Positions 7,915 to 17,526 of a DNA stretch of 64,000 bases are shown piece after piece. Under the pieces are notes generated by a model. The model saw only the letters and a list, made by a program, of their open reading frames with translations, did not search any database and had not been told where the DNA came from. Positions within the stretch are counted from its first letter, which is position 1. Every line of letters begins with the position of its first letter. The position numbers were made by a program, and so were the translations under genes. The stretch is from Christiangramia oceanisediminis (GTDB lineage Bacteria; Bacteroidota; Bacteroidia; Flavobacteriales; Flavobacteriaceae). Location: the NCBI RefSeq assembly GCF_022570735.2, contig NZ_JANCNS010000001.1, positions 1,593,972-1,657,971 on the forward strand. The letters run 5' to 3'.

Positions 7915-10056
7915 ATGAAAAGGAATTTTAAATTATTGGCGGTTATCCTATTAATGGCCGCCGCTGCCTGTAGTTTTACTACCAAAAACTTTGATGACCC
8001 CAATAAGGATAAGCTTTTGATAGATCTTATCACCTATGTGCTTAATCAGGGACATTATGATGCGAAGGATATCAATGACGAATTCTCTGCCAATGTATAC
8101 GAGGATTACCTGGAAGGCCTGGATCCTTCAAAACGTTTTTTATATGCTGAAGACATTAAGGAATTCAATGCCTATAGGGATAAGATTGATGACGAGATAA
8201 AGAACAAGAATATCGAATTCTTCAACCTTACCCATGAGCGTTTGCTTAATAGGATGGAAGAGGCACGGATACTTTATAAGGACATTCTGTCTCAGCCTTT
8301 CGATTTTACCGAAGACGAAAGGATCAATACCGATTTTGATGAACTGGACTATGTTTCTTCAAAAGAGGAAATGAGGAAAAGGTGGAAAGAACAGTTGAAG
8401 TTCAACACTCTTATCACCTATTACGATATGAAGCAGGATGAAGAGACCAAGAAAGAAAAAGATGCTTCATATGAAATGAAATCTGATACACAATTGGAAA
8501 AAGAAGCCAGGGAAACCACGATGTCTAACCTGGACAGGTATTATGATTTCACCGATGATCTTGAAAGAGATGACTATTTTTCAATTTATATAAATGCCAT
8601 TGTTGAGGAATTCGATCCTCATACCTTTTATTTTGCACCTCAGGATAAGGACAGATTCGATATACAGATGTCTGGTAAACTGGAAGGGATTGGTGCTCGG
8701 TTGATGAAAGAGAATGATGATATCACGATCACCGAGGTGATTTCTGGAGGCCCGGCCTGGAGGAGCGATCAGCTTGGCGAAGGTGATGTGATCTTAAAAG
8801 TTAAGCAGGCTGATGAGAAGGAGGCTGTTAGTATCGTAGGTATGAGACTGGATGATGCAGTAGACCTTATAAAAGGCCCTAAGAATACTGAGGTTACTTT
8901 AACCGTTCGCAAAAAGGTCATGGGTAATATCGAGGAAATCACCCTTACAAGAGATGTGATCGAGATCGAAGAGACCTATGCAAAAGCTTCAGTGGTTGAA
9001 AAAGAAGGTAGAAAATACGGGGTGATCAATCTTCCTAAATTCTATTTCGATATGACCGATTACGAAGAGCGCAACGCGGCTTCAGATATCAAACAGGATA
9101 TAATAAGATTGAAAGAAGAAGGCATGGAAGGACTTGTTTTAGACCTTAGAAACAACGGAGGTGGATCTTTAAAGACCGTTGTTGACATCGCCGGGATGTT
9201 CATTGAAGAAGGGCCTATTGTTCAGGTTAAATCAAATGGGCAACGCAAGGAAGTGTTGAGAGATCAGGATCCCCAGGTTCTTTGGGACGGTCCATTAGTA
9301 ATCCTGGTGAATGAACTTTCGGCTTCAGCTTCAGAAATCCTCGCAGCTGCTATGCAGGATTACAAAAGAGCCATCATTATTGGTAGCAAACAAACCTATG
9401 GAAAAGGAACGGTTCAGAATGTGATCGATCTTAACAGGTGGATCAAAGGTAACGATATGGGTGATATGGGTGCTCTAAAGATCACTACCCAGAAATTCTA
9501 TCGTGTAGATGGAGGATCTACTCAGCTTGAAGGAGTAAAGAGTGACGTGGTGGTTCCAGATAGATACAGCTTTGTAGACATCGGTGAAAAAGACCAGGAA
9601 AATCCATTGCCATGGGATAAGATCGATGCAGCCAAATATGACACCTGGGAAGGTTATGTTGGTTTCGAAGAGGCTATAGAAGCCAGTAAAAAGCGTATGA
9701 GCCAGAATGAGCAGCTTAAACTTATCGAGGAAAATGCAAGATGGGTAAAAACCCAAAGTGATAATTCCAGCTACCCGCTTAATTATGCTCAGTATGCCAG
9801 TGAAGCTAAAATGGAAAAGGAAAAGCTTAAAGAGTTTGACGCCATAAAAGATTATCAAACAGATCTTACTTATAGCTCCCTGCCTTATGAGAAGGAGTTG
9901 TTTGTGAATGACACGATTCTTAAGGAGAAAAGGGAAAGATGGCATCAAAGCCTAAGCAAGGATGTTTATATGGAAGAAGCGATTAATGTTCTTTCAGATA
10001 TGAAACTTAACAATATCAAACTTGCCGGAGTAGATAAGAAAAAAGTAAAGAACTAA
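7915..10056 (+). CDS. Tail-specific carboxy-terminal processing peptidase (Prc/Tsp, S41A)
   Basis: A periplasmic, probably membrane-anchored serine protease that degrades proteins from the C terminus. The chosen start gives a compact lipoprotein-type signal with Cys 19 after MAAAA; in-frame ATGs at 7849 and 7897 would lengthen the basic N region. Order of parts: N-terminal helical region, PDZ domain (KLEGIGARL to about 100 residues later), S41 core with LDLRNNGGGSL, nucleophile region NELSASASEILA and general-base lysine in SKQTYGKGTVQ, then a C-terminal DUF3340-like helical tail. About 713 residues, normal for Tsp of Bacteroidota. Monocistronic, closed by a strong hairpin. Confidence 0.93.
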   Translation: MKRNFKLLAVILLMAAAACSFTTKNFDDPNKDKLLIDLITYVLNQGHYDAKDINDEFSANVYEDYLEGLDPSKRFLYAEDIKEFNAYRDKIDDEIKNKNIEFFNLTHERLLNRMEEARILYKDILSQPFDFTEDERINTDFDELDYVSSKEEMRKRWKEQLKFNTLITYYDMKQDEETKKEKDASYEMKSDTQLEKEARETTMSNLDRYYDFTDDLERDDYFSIYINAIVEEFDPHTFYFAPQDKDRFDIQMSGKLEGIGARLMKENDDITITEVISGGPAWRSDQLGEGDVILKVKQADEKEAVSIVGMRLDDAVDLIKGPKNTEVTLTVRKKVMGNIEEITLTRDVIEIEETYAKASVVEKEGRKYGVINLPKFYFDMTDYEERNAASDIKQDIIRLKEEGMEGLVLDLRNNGGGSLKTVVDIAGMFIEEGPIVQVKSNGQRKEVLRDQDPQVLWDGPLVILVNELSASASEILAAAMQDYKRAIIIGSKQTYGKGTVQNVIDLNRWIKGNDMGDMGALKITTQKFYRVDGGSTQLEGVKSDVVVPDRYSFVDIGEKDQENPLPWDKIDAAKYDTWEGYVGFEEAIEASKKRMSQNEQLKLIEENARWVKTQSDNSSYPLNYAQYASEAKMEKEKLKEFDAIKDYQTDLTYSSLPYEKELFVNDTILKEKRERWHQSLSKDVYMEEAINVLSDMKLNNIKLAGVDKKKVKN

Positions 10057-10077
10057 CTCTGCAGTATAATTTACAAG

Positions 10078-10104
10078 CCCGGAAATTGTTTTCCGGGTTT
10101 TTTT
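10078..10104 (+). terminator. Rho-independent terminator after the tail-specific protease
   Basis: The arms CCCGGAAA (10078-10085) and TTTCCGGG (10090-10097) form an 8-bp stem with a 4-nt loop and an eight-T tail. It reads rightward only; no T-run follows on the other strand. Confidence 0.9.
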
Positions 10105-10116
10105 ATGTCCTATATT

Positions 10117-10194
10117 ATGAAAAGAAAGTACGTCTATCCGGTTTTGATACTTATCGTAGCGGCCGCATTACTACTCGCCGATAAATGTGCCTGA
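10117..10194 (+). CDS. Possible 25-residue hydrophobic peptide
   Basis: An ATG at 10117 opens a 25-codon frame ending TGA at 10192-10194: a basic start (MKRKY), a hydrophobic stretch VLILIVAAALLLA and a charged end DKCA. It looks like a single-helix membrane peptide or a short signal-like sequence. It begins 13 bases after the preceding terminator and its stop codon abuts the stop of rodA on the other strand. No clear promoter or ribosome site is visible, so translation is uncertain. Confidence 0.3.
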   Translation: MKRKYVYPVLILIVAAALLLADKCA

Positions 10195-11442
10195 TCAATA
10201 GGAAAGTCGGTCTGAGTCCAGTTTAATGAAAATAAATAGCAGGATGGTAAATCCCCATAATCCGGAGCCTCCATAACTAAAAAACGGCAGTGGAATACCC
10301 ACGGTAGGGAAAATTCCAATTACCATCCCAATGTTCACCAGGAAGTGAATAAACAGGATTCCTATAACCGAGTAACCATAAACCCGGTGAAACTGGTTGC
10401 GTTGCCTTTCTGCCATATAGAGCAGTCGTATCATTAGCAATACGAATAGGATCACTACCATGGCGCTACCCATAAAGCCCCATTCTTCTCCAACCGTACT
10501 AAAAATATAATCGGTATGTTGTTCTGGTACAAAATGGCCTTTGGTCTGGGTGCCCTCGGTCCAGCCTTTTCCTAGCCAGCCTCCACTTCCAATGGCGATC
10601 TCACTTTGGTTGGTATTGTATCCTATACCTCGGGAATCTACTTCCTTTCCTAATACGATATTGAACCGGTCCCGGTGACGTTGTTCAAAGACGTTTTCGA
10701 AGATATAATTCACTGAAAAACTAAGAACGATCGAAACTATCGTGAAAATGCTGATTAAGATCCTGCCAGGACGTTTTTTTCTTTTTCTTAAGAAAATCAT
10801 CAGGGCGATCACGAACACGCCTCCACTTACCCAATAGGGGCCTACCAGCAAGGTCATGATAAAAACGGCTACCGCCGAAATTCCTGTTACCAGGTAAAAA
10901 CCGGAAAGCCCTTCCCTGTATAAAGGGAAGAAAAATGCTGCGTAAACCAGGGCACTTCCGGGATCGGGTTGTGGGACTATTAAAATGGCCGGAATCGCGA
11001 TTATGATAAATGCCTTGACCTGGTGACTTAGTTTCCTGATATTGGTTTGAATATCGCTTAAGTATTTAGCAAGCGCCAGGGCTGTGGCGAATTTGGCAAA
11101 TTCAGAAGGTTGAAGGCTGAATCCTCCAAAGGCATACCAGGAGGTAGCTCCCGAAATGGTTTTTCCAAAAACGAATAGCCCCGCCAGGGAGAGCAGGGAA
11201 ATAATATAGATGACACTTGAAAAGCGCTGGTAGAATTTGGCTTCAATCGATAGGATAATAATGATTAGGAAAATGCTAAGCCCGATAAAAAGGGCCTGCT
11301 TTCCGTAAGGTTGATCGAGATCAAAATAGGAGCCTGTATTGGTTCCTAAACTTGCCGAATATATATTGGCCCAGCCAAAAAGGATCAGAACCAGATAAAT
11401 GCAAATACTTATCCAGTCGAAGCCTGCACTGTTTCTGCTCAT
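10195..11442 (-). CDS. rodA: Rod-shape-determining protein RodA (SEDS glycosyltransferase)
   Basis: A 415-residue SEDS-family protein with about ten membrane helices, the peptidoglycan polymerase of the elongasome. Visible marks: SGATSWYAFGGFSLQPSEFAK near the middle, DPGSALVYAAFF, the GYNTNQSEIAIGSGG segment, HTDYIFSTVGEEWGF and the C-terminal PFFSYGGSGL. It starts directly after the stop of mrdA, so the class B PBP and its SEDS partner are translated together. Last gene of the purH-mreBCD-mrdA-rodA operon. Confidence 0.96.
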   Translation of the reverse strand: MSRNSAGFDWISICIYLVLILFGWANIYSASLGTNTGSYFDLDQPYGKQALFIGLSIFLIIIILSIEAKFYQRFSSVIYIISLLSLAGLFVFGKTISGATSWYAFGGFSLQPSEFAKFATALALAKYLSDIQTNIRKLSHQVKAFIIIAIPAILIVPQPDPGSALVYAAFFFPLYREGLSGFYLVTGISAVAVFIMTLLVGPYWVSGGVFVIALMIFLRKRKKRPGRILISIFTIVSIVLSFSVNYIFENVFEQRHRDRFNIVLGKEVDSRGIGYNTNQSEIAIGSGGWLGKGWTEGTQTKGHFVPEQHTDYIFSTVGEEWGFMGSAMVVILFVLLMIRLLYMAERQRNQFHRVYGYSVIGILFIHFLVNIGMVIGIFPTVGIPLPFFSYGGSGLWGFTILLFIFIKLDSDRLSY

Positions 11443-13311
11443 TTAATAGTTTATTTTGAATGGTTCACCACTTAGAGGTTTGGCATATTCTTCCTCCAGG
11501 CTGTGGCTCAGGATCCATTCTTCCATATCGGTTCTGGTTATGGTGCCTTTTAGATACTTTTCTATCATTAGGCTGGCAATTCTCCCGCCATAGCGACTTC
11601 CCCAGTAACCGTTTTCAACGAAAACGGCAATCGCGATCTGTGGATTATCTACCGGTGCAAAGGCAACAAATATAGAATGGTCAGTCAATTGTACTCTTTT
11701 TCCGTCGATCTTGGTGAAGTTTTCTGCCGTCCCGGTTTTTCCGGCGATCTCTATTCCAGGGATTCTTAAGGTGGTTGCGGTTCCGCTTTTGTATACTTCG
11801 TGCATGCCCTCAACTACGGGCTCAAAATGCCGTTCCTCTATACTTGTGTAGTTCTTTTTGGTGAACTTTTCATTTTTTATGGGGGTTCCTTCTATTTCCT
11901 TAAGAATATGCGGTGTGTAATACCAGCCTTTATTACCAATAATGGCAGCCATATTTGCCAGCTGGATAGGGGTCATTAGAACTTCTCCCTGCCCAATCGC
12001 ATTAGAGATAGTGGCTGTTGAATACCATTTATAGGTTGGGTAGTTGTAGATCTGATTGTAATATTCCGCATCCGGGATCTTACCAGGTCGACCTGTTTCC
12101 AGGTCGTTCCCCATGAATTGGCCTAAACCAAAACTTTTAAGATGTGCATTCCAGGCGTCCATCCCTTCCTGCGGGGTTGGGTATTTTTCAATGATCCTTC
12201 GATAAACATTGGCGAAGTAAGCATTACAGGATTGGGCAATTCCGGGAATCATATCCAACGGACTCCGATGTGCATGACAGCCTAATCTACGACCTCTTCC
12301 GTAAGTATAACCATGATTACAGGAGAATTTGTCATCTGTATCCACCACGCCTTCCTGTAACCCGATAAGTGCATTCAGTGTTTTGAACGGGGAACCTGGA
12401 GGATATTCTGCAAGCAGACCCCTGTCGTATAGAGGGCGCGCAATGGTATCGTAGTATAATTCGGTAAAATTTGGAGAACGCTTTCGGCCCACAAGGTCTG
12501 CCGGGTCATAGGTAGGAGCGGTGATAAGGGCCAGGATCTCCCCGGTTCCCGGCTCCAGCGCGATGATTCCGCCGCGTTTGTTTTCCATTAATTTGGTTCC
12601 GTAAGCCTGTAGATCGGAATCTATGGTAATGGTGATGTCTTTCCCTTTTTCCGGAAGGGTGTCATAGATACCATCCTTATACGGCCCGATATCCCTGTTG
12701 AAGCGATCCTTCTGAATATATTTAACACCTTTTACCCCTCGCAGCAACTCTTCATAATAACTTTCTACTCCAGCACGACCAATTAAATCTCCTGAAATAT
12801 AGTACGGGTTCTCGTTGATCTTTTTCTGGTTTACTTCAGCGATATAGCCCAGGACATTCGCGCTATGATCTACCTCGTAATCCCTTAATGAACGTTTCTG
12901 AATATAAAAACCCTGGTATTTCCTCATTTTCTCCTGAAGGATAGCATACTCACTTTTGGTAAGCTGCGGAATGACTACCGAAGGAAGCATGGGGGAGTAG
13001 ATACGAGCCTTGTCCAGTTTCTTTTCCAGGTCTTCCTGGCTAATGTTCAGAATATTGCAGAATTCGGTCGTATCGAAAGGCTTCAGGTTTCTTGGAATAA
13101 CCATGACATCGTAGGACGGCTGGTTGGAAACCATGAGTTTTCCATTGCGATCGTAGATATATCCACGCTGCGGGTAATCGTACACGACTTTAATGGCGTT
13201 GTCTCTTGAGCGGATCGCCAGCGAGGTGTCAATCACCTGCAAATAGAATAGCCTGCCTATAAAAAGCAATCCGGTAGTGAGAACGGTAATGTAAAGTAAG
13301 ATCTTTCTCAT
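11443..13311 (-). CDS. mrdA: Penicillin-binding protein 2 (elongation transpeptidase)
   Basis: A 622-residue class B PBP: one N-terminal membrane helix, a PBP dimerisation domain (about residues 45-220) and a transpeptidase domain. The catalytic motifs are SPFKTL (SxxK, about residue 306), SCNAYFANV (SxN) and AGKTGTAENF (KTG, about residue 525). It cross-links new peptidoglycan during side-wall growth with RodA. The 3' end of mreD overlaps its start by 4 bases and rodA follows without a gap. Confidence 0.96.
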   Translation of the reverse strand: MRKILLYITVLTTGLLFIGRLFYLQVIDTSLAIRSRDNAIKVVYDYPQRGYIYDRNGKLMVSNQPSYDVMVIPRNLKPFDTTEFCNILNISQEDLEKKLDKARIYSPMLPSVVIPQLTKSEYAILQEKMRKYQGFYIQKRSLRDYEVDHSANVLGYIAEVNQKKINENPYYISGDLIGRAGVESYYEELLRGVKGVKYIQKDRFNRDIGPYKDGIYDTLPEKGKDITITIDSDLQAYGTKLMENKRGGIIALEPGTGEILALITAPTYDPADLVGRKRSPNFTELYYDTIARPLYDRGLLAEYPPGSPFKTLNALIGLQEGVVDTDDKFSCNHGYTYGRGRRLGCHAHRSPLDMIPGIAQSCNAYFANVYRRIIEKYPTPQEGMDAWNAHLKSFGLGQFMGNDLETGRPGKIPDAEYYNQIYNYPTYKWYSTATISNAIGQGEVLMTPIQLANMAAIIGNKGWYYTPHILKEIEGTPIKNEKFTKKNYTSIEERHFEPVVEGMHEVYKSGTATTLRIPGIEIAGKTGTAENFTKIDGKRVQLTDHSIFVAFAPVDNPQIAIAVFVENGYWGSRYGGRIASLMIEKYLKGTITRTDMEEWILSHSLEEEYAKPLSGEPFKINY

Positions 13312-13814
13312 CTATATTTTCTGCTGAATAAAGTAAGGCTTAGAAGAACCAATATTACTGTGAATATACTGGAAAATATTGTTTTTTTCAGTATAAGAAG
13401 TATATGGTTTAAGCTGAACATTTCCAAAGAAAATAAAACAAAATGATGAACAAGAACCATCAAAAAAACATAGCTCACTTTCGATCCAAATGGGGTATTG
13501 GCCAGCCGAATGTTCTGGTGATCGTAACTGATCCCGAATGAAAATCGAAGTAAATTTGGTCTGATAAAAGCTGCCACGAGACATGCTGCTGCATTGATCC
13601 CGCCGCTGTCCTCAAAAATGTCGATGCTTACTCCCAGTAAAAAGGATACAAAAAGGAACAAGCTCTGGTTTCCAGTAAACGGATATAGAAGAATGAAAAG
13701 CACATACAGATACGGGTTGATGTATCCTGCAAAATTGATATTGTTCAGGATAAGGACCTGAAGAAATATCAGGATAACGAACCTGGAAATATTTGAGATT
13801 AGTTTACTGTTCAT
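13308..13814 (-). CDS. mreD: Rod-shape-determining protein MreD
   Basis: A 168-residue membrane protein with about five helices, of the size and position of MreD. Sequence conservation in this family is low; the assignment rests on hydrophobicity pattern, the FEDSGGINAAACL segment after a GVSIDI motif seen in Bacteroidota MreD, and its place between mreC (11-base overlap) and mrdA (4-base overlap). It helps to link MreC with the elongasome. Confidence 0.9.
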   Translation of the reverse strand: MNSKLISNISRFVILIFLQVLILNNINFAGYINPYLYVLFILLYPFTGNQSLFLFVSFLLGVSIDIFEDSGGINAAACLVAAFIRPNLLRFSFGISYDHQNIRLANTPFGSKVSYVFLMVLVHHFVLFSLEMFSLNHILLILKKTIFSSIFTVILVLLSLTLFSRKYR

Positions 13815-14628
13815 TGATTTCCTGTAATTCCTGTATTGCCTCTTTGTTCACGTTTTCGATAACATATACATACCCGATATTGGTCATATCATTGAACAAC
13901 TCAATATTGATCGTATAATAACTCTGGGTCTCATCCAGGCTAAAATCCAGGATCTTACCAACCGGTAGGCCCTTTGGAAATATCAGCGATCTTCCGCCGG
14001 TAATGATAGTGTCGCCTTTTTGAACCGGAGCCTGTCTTGGCACATCGATAAGCTGAACGATGTTAGGATCCTTACCATCCCAGATAAGACTTCCAAAATG
14101 ATTCGTCTTTTTAAGCTGGGCATTGATCCTGGATCTACTGTTCAAAATGGAAATAACCCTGGCGTAATCGTTATTCACACGGTCTATTATCCCTACGATC
14201 CCCTGGCTGGTGATCACTCCAAATTCTGGATTAATTCCAGAACTGGCACCTCGATTTAAGGTGAGGTAATTATCGGTTTTTGCAAAATTGTTATTGATCA
14301 CCTGTGCAGTTCGAAACAGGTAATCACCTTCAAATGAAGTGCTGTCCAGCTGTTTTTCGATCGAGATACTATCATTAAGATCTGAAATCATATTGCGAAG
14401 CTTGTTGTTCTCTTCCAATAGCCTCTCGTTATATTCGTCCAGATGCAGGTAAGTATTTACCCCGTTTGCCCAGCCGTAAACCCCACCGGTTACCACATTC
14501 GCCGAACTGATAAACCTGCTTTTGTGAAAAGCGTGGTTCTGGATGGTGAGAAAAACAGATACAGCAAAAAGGAGCAAGAACAGAATTGAATTCTTATTCC
14601 GGATAAGAAAATTAAATATTTGCTGCAT
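13804..14628 (-). CDS. mreC: Rod-shape-determining protein MreC
   Basis: A 274-residue bitopic protein: a membrane helix near residues 12-30, a coiled coil at about 60-95 (EYNERLLEENNKLRNMI) and a beta-rich periplasmic domain with GVITSQGIVGII and GDTIITGGRSLIFPKGLPVGKI, typical of MreC. It scaffolds the PBP2-RodA complex from the periplasm. Fourteen bases after mreB. Confidence 0.94.
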   Translation of the reverse strand: MQQIFNFLIRNKNSILFLLLFAVSVFLTIQNHAFHKSRFISSANVVTGGVYGWANGVNTYLHLDEYNERLLEENNKLRNMISDLNDSISIEKQLDSTSFEGDYLFRTAQVINNNFAKTDNYLTLNRGASSGINPEFGVITSQGIVGIIDRVNNDYARVISILNSRSRINAQLKKTNHFGSLIWDGKDPNIVQLIDVPRQAPVQKGDTIITGGRSLIFPKGLPVGKILDFSLDETQSYYTINIELFNDMTNIGYVYVIENVNKEAIQELQEINEQ

Positions 14629-14642
14629 AGACTAAACTTCTC

Positions 14643-15671
14643 CTACTTGATCAAAATTCCCTTGTACCGGTTTAAAGTTTTTAGGGTTATTCCGGTACCA
14701 CGTACTACGGCACGTAATGGATCTTCGGCAATATAAACCGGCAGATCGGTCTTCTGAGATAAACGTTTGTCGAGTCCTCTAAGCATGGATCCACCTCCGG
14801 CAAGATAAATTCCGGTATTGTAAATATCGGCAGCCAGTTCTGGTGGAGTTTGTGAAAGTGTTTCCATAACCGCATCCTCAATTCTTAGAATTGATTTATC
14901 GAGGGCCTTGGCAATTTCACGGTAAGAGATATTAACCTGTTTAGGTTTTCCGGTTAGAAGATCCCTACCCTGAACGCTCATTTCCTCTGGCGGAACCTCA
15001 AGGTCTTCGGTAGCTGCTCCAATCTGGATCTTAATTTTCTCTGCAGTGCGCTCTCCAACGTATAAGTTATGCTGGGTTCGCATATAGTAAACAATATCGT
15101 TGGTGAACACATCACCAGCGATCTTGATGGATTTATCACAAACGATCCCTCCAAGTGCGATAACCGCAATTTCGGTGGTACCACCACCTATATCCACGAT
15201 CATATTACCTTTAGGCTGCATGATATCAACCCCGATACCTATTGCGGCAGCCATAGGCTCATGGATAAGATAAACCTCTTTTCCATTCACTCTTTCGGCA
15301 CTTTCCTTAACGGCACGCATTTCCACTTCAGTAATTCCTGAAGGAATACAAATAACCATTCTCAAGGCCGGAGTAAAAAGTTTCTTTTTTAGCGCCGGGA
15401 TCTCCTTGATGAACATGGTGAGCATTTTTTCGCTCGCGTCAAAGTCGGCGATCACACCATCCTTCAATGGCCTGATGGTTTTGATATTCTCATGGGTTTT
15501 ACCCTGCATCATTGCAGCTTCCTTACCTACAGCCGTGATCTTGCCCGAAGTTCTGTCTCGAGCTACGATCGAAGGGCTGTCTACAACTACTTTATCGTTA
15601 TGGATTATAAGGGTGTTGGCTGTTCCTAAGTCTATCGCAATTTCTTCAATGAGAAAATCAAAAAATCCCAT
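14643..15671 (-). CDS. mreB: Actin-like cell-shape protein MreB
   Basis: A 342-residue MreB: IDLGTANTLI (phosphate 1), MIVDIGGGTTEIAVIALGGIV (phosphate 2), EPMAAAIGIG and GIYLAGGGSMLRGLDKRL (adenosine region). It forms membrane-bound filaments that place the elongasome. It follows purH with a 39-base spacer, in which the minus strand has only a near match (TACATTTA) to the TAnnTTTG box, so it may be read both from purH and from its own weak promoter. Confidence 0.97.
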   Translation of the reverse strand: MGFFDFLIEEIAIDLGTANTLIIHNDKVVVDSPSIVARDRTSGKITAVGKEAAMMQGKTHENIKTIRPLKDGVIADFDASEKMLTMFIKEIPALKKKLFTPALRMVICIPSGITEVEMRAVKESAERVNGKEVYLIHEPMAAAIGIGVDIMQPKGNMIVDIGGGTTEIAVIALGGIVCDKSIKIAGDVFTNDIVYYMRTQHNLYVGERTAEKIKIQIGAATEDLEVPPEEMSVQGRDLLTGKPKQVNISYREIAKALDKSILRIEDAVMETLSQTPPELAADIYNTGIYLAGGGSMLRGLDKRLSQKTDLPVYIAEDPLRAVVRGTGITLKTLNRYKGILIK

Positions 15672-15710
15672 AGTGTATTTTAAGTATTGAGGTTTGGTAA
15701 ATGTAGTAAA

Positions 15711-17243
15711 TTAATGTTTAAAATGGCGTGTTCCCGTCATCACCATTGCGATATTGTTTTCGTTGCAATAATCAATGCTTAGCTGGTCTTTGATAGATCC
15801 ACCAGGCTGAATTACAGCCGTGATTCCAACTTTACCCGCGATCTCCACGCAATCTGGAAACGGGAAAAATGCATCACTCGCCATCACAGCTCCATTCAGA
15901 TCAAAATTAAAGGAATGGGCCTTTTCGATACTTTGTTTTAAAGCATCAACTCTTGAGGTTTGACCAGTTCCACTTGCGCAAAGCTGTTTGTTTTTTGCCA
16001 GGACGATGGTGTTCGATTTTGTGTGTTTACAGATCTTCGACGCAAATACCATGTCAGATAACTCATCATCTGATGGTTTATTGCTAGTCGCCTGTTCCAA
16101 ATCTTCCTGTGAGTCGGTTTTAAGATCTTTATCCTGAACCAAAACCCCATTTAGGCAGGTTCTTACCTGGGTTTTTGGAAGTTTGGTTTCTTTTTGAACC
16201 AAAAGTATCCTGTTCTTCTTTCCTTTTAAGATTTCTTCAGCTTCTGAAGAAAATGATGGAGCGATCACCACTTCACAGAATAATTTGTGGATTTCTTCAG
16301 CAGTTTTTGCGTCAATTTCCACATTGCTGATCAAAATTCCGCCAAAAGCCGAAACCGGGTCTCCGGCCAGGGCATCAACATAGGCCTGGTGAATCGTGTC
16401 ACGCTGGGCAAGACCGCACGCGTTATTGTGTTTTAAAATGGCAAAAGTTGGCGCTTCTCCTTTGAATTCGTTCATCAGGTTCACCGCGGCGTCTACGTCC
16501 AGCAGGTTGTTGTAAGAAAGCTCCTTGCCGTGAAGTTTATCGAACATCGCCTCAAAATCACCGTAGAAAGTTCCTTTCTGATGAGGATTTTCCCCGTATC
16601 TCAACTCTTTGCCTTTAATCTCACTTTGTTTGAATGCAGTAACCTCTTCTTCCTGGTTAAAATAATTGAAGATAGCCGAATCGTAATGAGATGAAATATT
16701 GAATGCCTTGGTTGCGAATCTTTTTCGGTCTGCAAGACTGGTTTTTCCTTGTTTTTCATTCAGAAGATCCAGGAATTCCTGGTAGTCGTCTACTGAAGAT
16801 ACACAGGTTACATCCTTGAAATTTTTCGCGGCTGCACGAATCAGCGAAATACCACCAATATCGATCTTTTCAATGATATCCTGTTCTGAAGCTCCTGAAG
16901 CCACGGTCTTTTCGAATGGATAAAGGTCCACGATAACAATGTCTATCTGCGGAATTTCATATTGTTCCAGTTCCTTTACGTCTCCTTCATGATCCTGGCG
17001 GTTAAGAATTCCACCGAAAACTTTAGGGTGAAGTGTTTTTACCCTTCCGCCTAAAATTGAAGGATAGGAAGTAACATCTTCAACCGGGATTACATCGATG
17101 CCAAGATCCTTGATGAACTTCTCGGTACCACCTGTAGAATAGATGCTTACACCCAGATCGTTCAACTTTTTAACGATGGGTTCAAGCCCGTCTTTACTGA
17201 AAACTGAAATTAAAGCAGATTTTGCTTGTTTTAATTCGCTCAT
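15711..17243 (-). CDS. purH: Bifunctional AICAR formyltransferase / IMP cyclohydrolase
   Basis: A 510-residue PurH that makes the last two steps of IMP synthesis. The N-terminal MGS-like cyclohydrolase domain shows ALISVFSKDGLEPI, STGGTEKFI and GGRVKTLHPKVFGGIL. The C-terminal transformylase domain has LRYGENPHQKGTFY, the active-site FAILKHNNACG and SDAFFPFPDCVEIAGKVGI. It heads the leftward operon that continues with mreBCD-mrdA-rodA, placing nucleotide synthesis and cell-wall elongation under a shared promoter. Confidence 0.97.
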   Translation of the reverse strand: MSELKQAKSALISVFSKDGLEPIVKKLNDLGVSIYSTGGTEKFIKDLGIDVIPVEDVTSYPSILGGRVKTLHPKVFGGILNRQDHEGDVKELEQYEIPQIDIVIVDLYPFEKTVASGASEQDIIEKIDIGGISLIRAAAKNFKDVTCVSSVDDYQEFLDLLNEKQGKTSLADRKRFATKAFNISSHYDSAIFNYFNQEEEVTAFKQSEIKGKELRYGENPHQKGTFYGDFEAMFDKLHGKELSYNNLLDVDAAVNLMNEFKGEAPTFAILKHNNACGLAQRDTIHQAYVDALAGDPVSAFGGILISNVEIDAKTAEEIHKLFCEVVIAPSFSSEAEEILKGKKNRILLVQKETKLPKTQVRTCLNGVLVQDKDLKTDSQEDLEQATSNKPSDDELSDMVFASKICKHTKSNTIVLAKNKQLCASGTGQTSRVDALKQSIEKAHSFNFDLNGAVMASDAFFPFPDCVEIAGKVGITAVIQPGGSIKDQLSIDYCNENNIAMVMTGTRHFKH

Positions 17244-17265
17244 TGTGTTGTGTTTGTTAAAGCTG

Positions 17266-17273
17266 CAAAAGTA
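17266..17273 (-). promoter_or_regulatory. purH: Promoter -7 box of purH operon
   Basis: On the minus strand the sequence TACTTTTG matches the Bacteroidota -7 consensus TAnnTTTG and lies 22 bases upstream of the purH start. No convincing -33 TTG at the preferred spacing was identified. The rest of the 283-base spacer to 17527 shows no gene or stable hairpin that I can support. Confidence 0.6.
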
Positions 17274-17526
17274 ACTATTTAAGCTAAAAAGATGAAGTTG
17301 ATCTGGCTGAATTATCGCTTAAAATTTGAATGTTTCTGAAATGCTTTTAATGCAGCGGGTGAGGTCATTTCAAAATCGATGAATGGTCCTGTGTTTAATC
17401 GAATGATGAATTCAAATAACCCGGAGCTTGAAATTCAAATTGAGCCGATTTTCAATAAAAAATGTAACAGATCAGCCTTGTTAGCGTCCTACCTTTAAGT
17501 TATCTATAACCAGCTGATTTTTCGTT

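Noticed and set aside
17244..17526. Purine riboswitch upstream of purH
   Set aside because: Only about 20 bases separate the -7 box from the start codon, too few for an aptamer, and no paired structure is visible.
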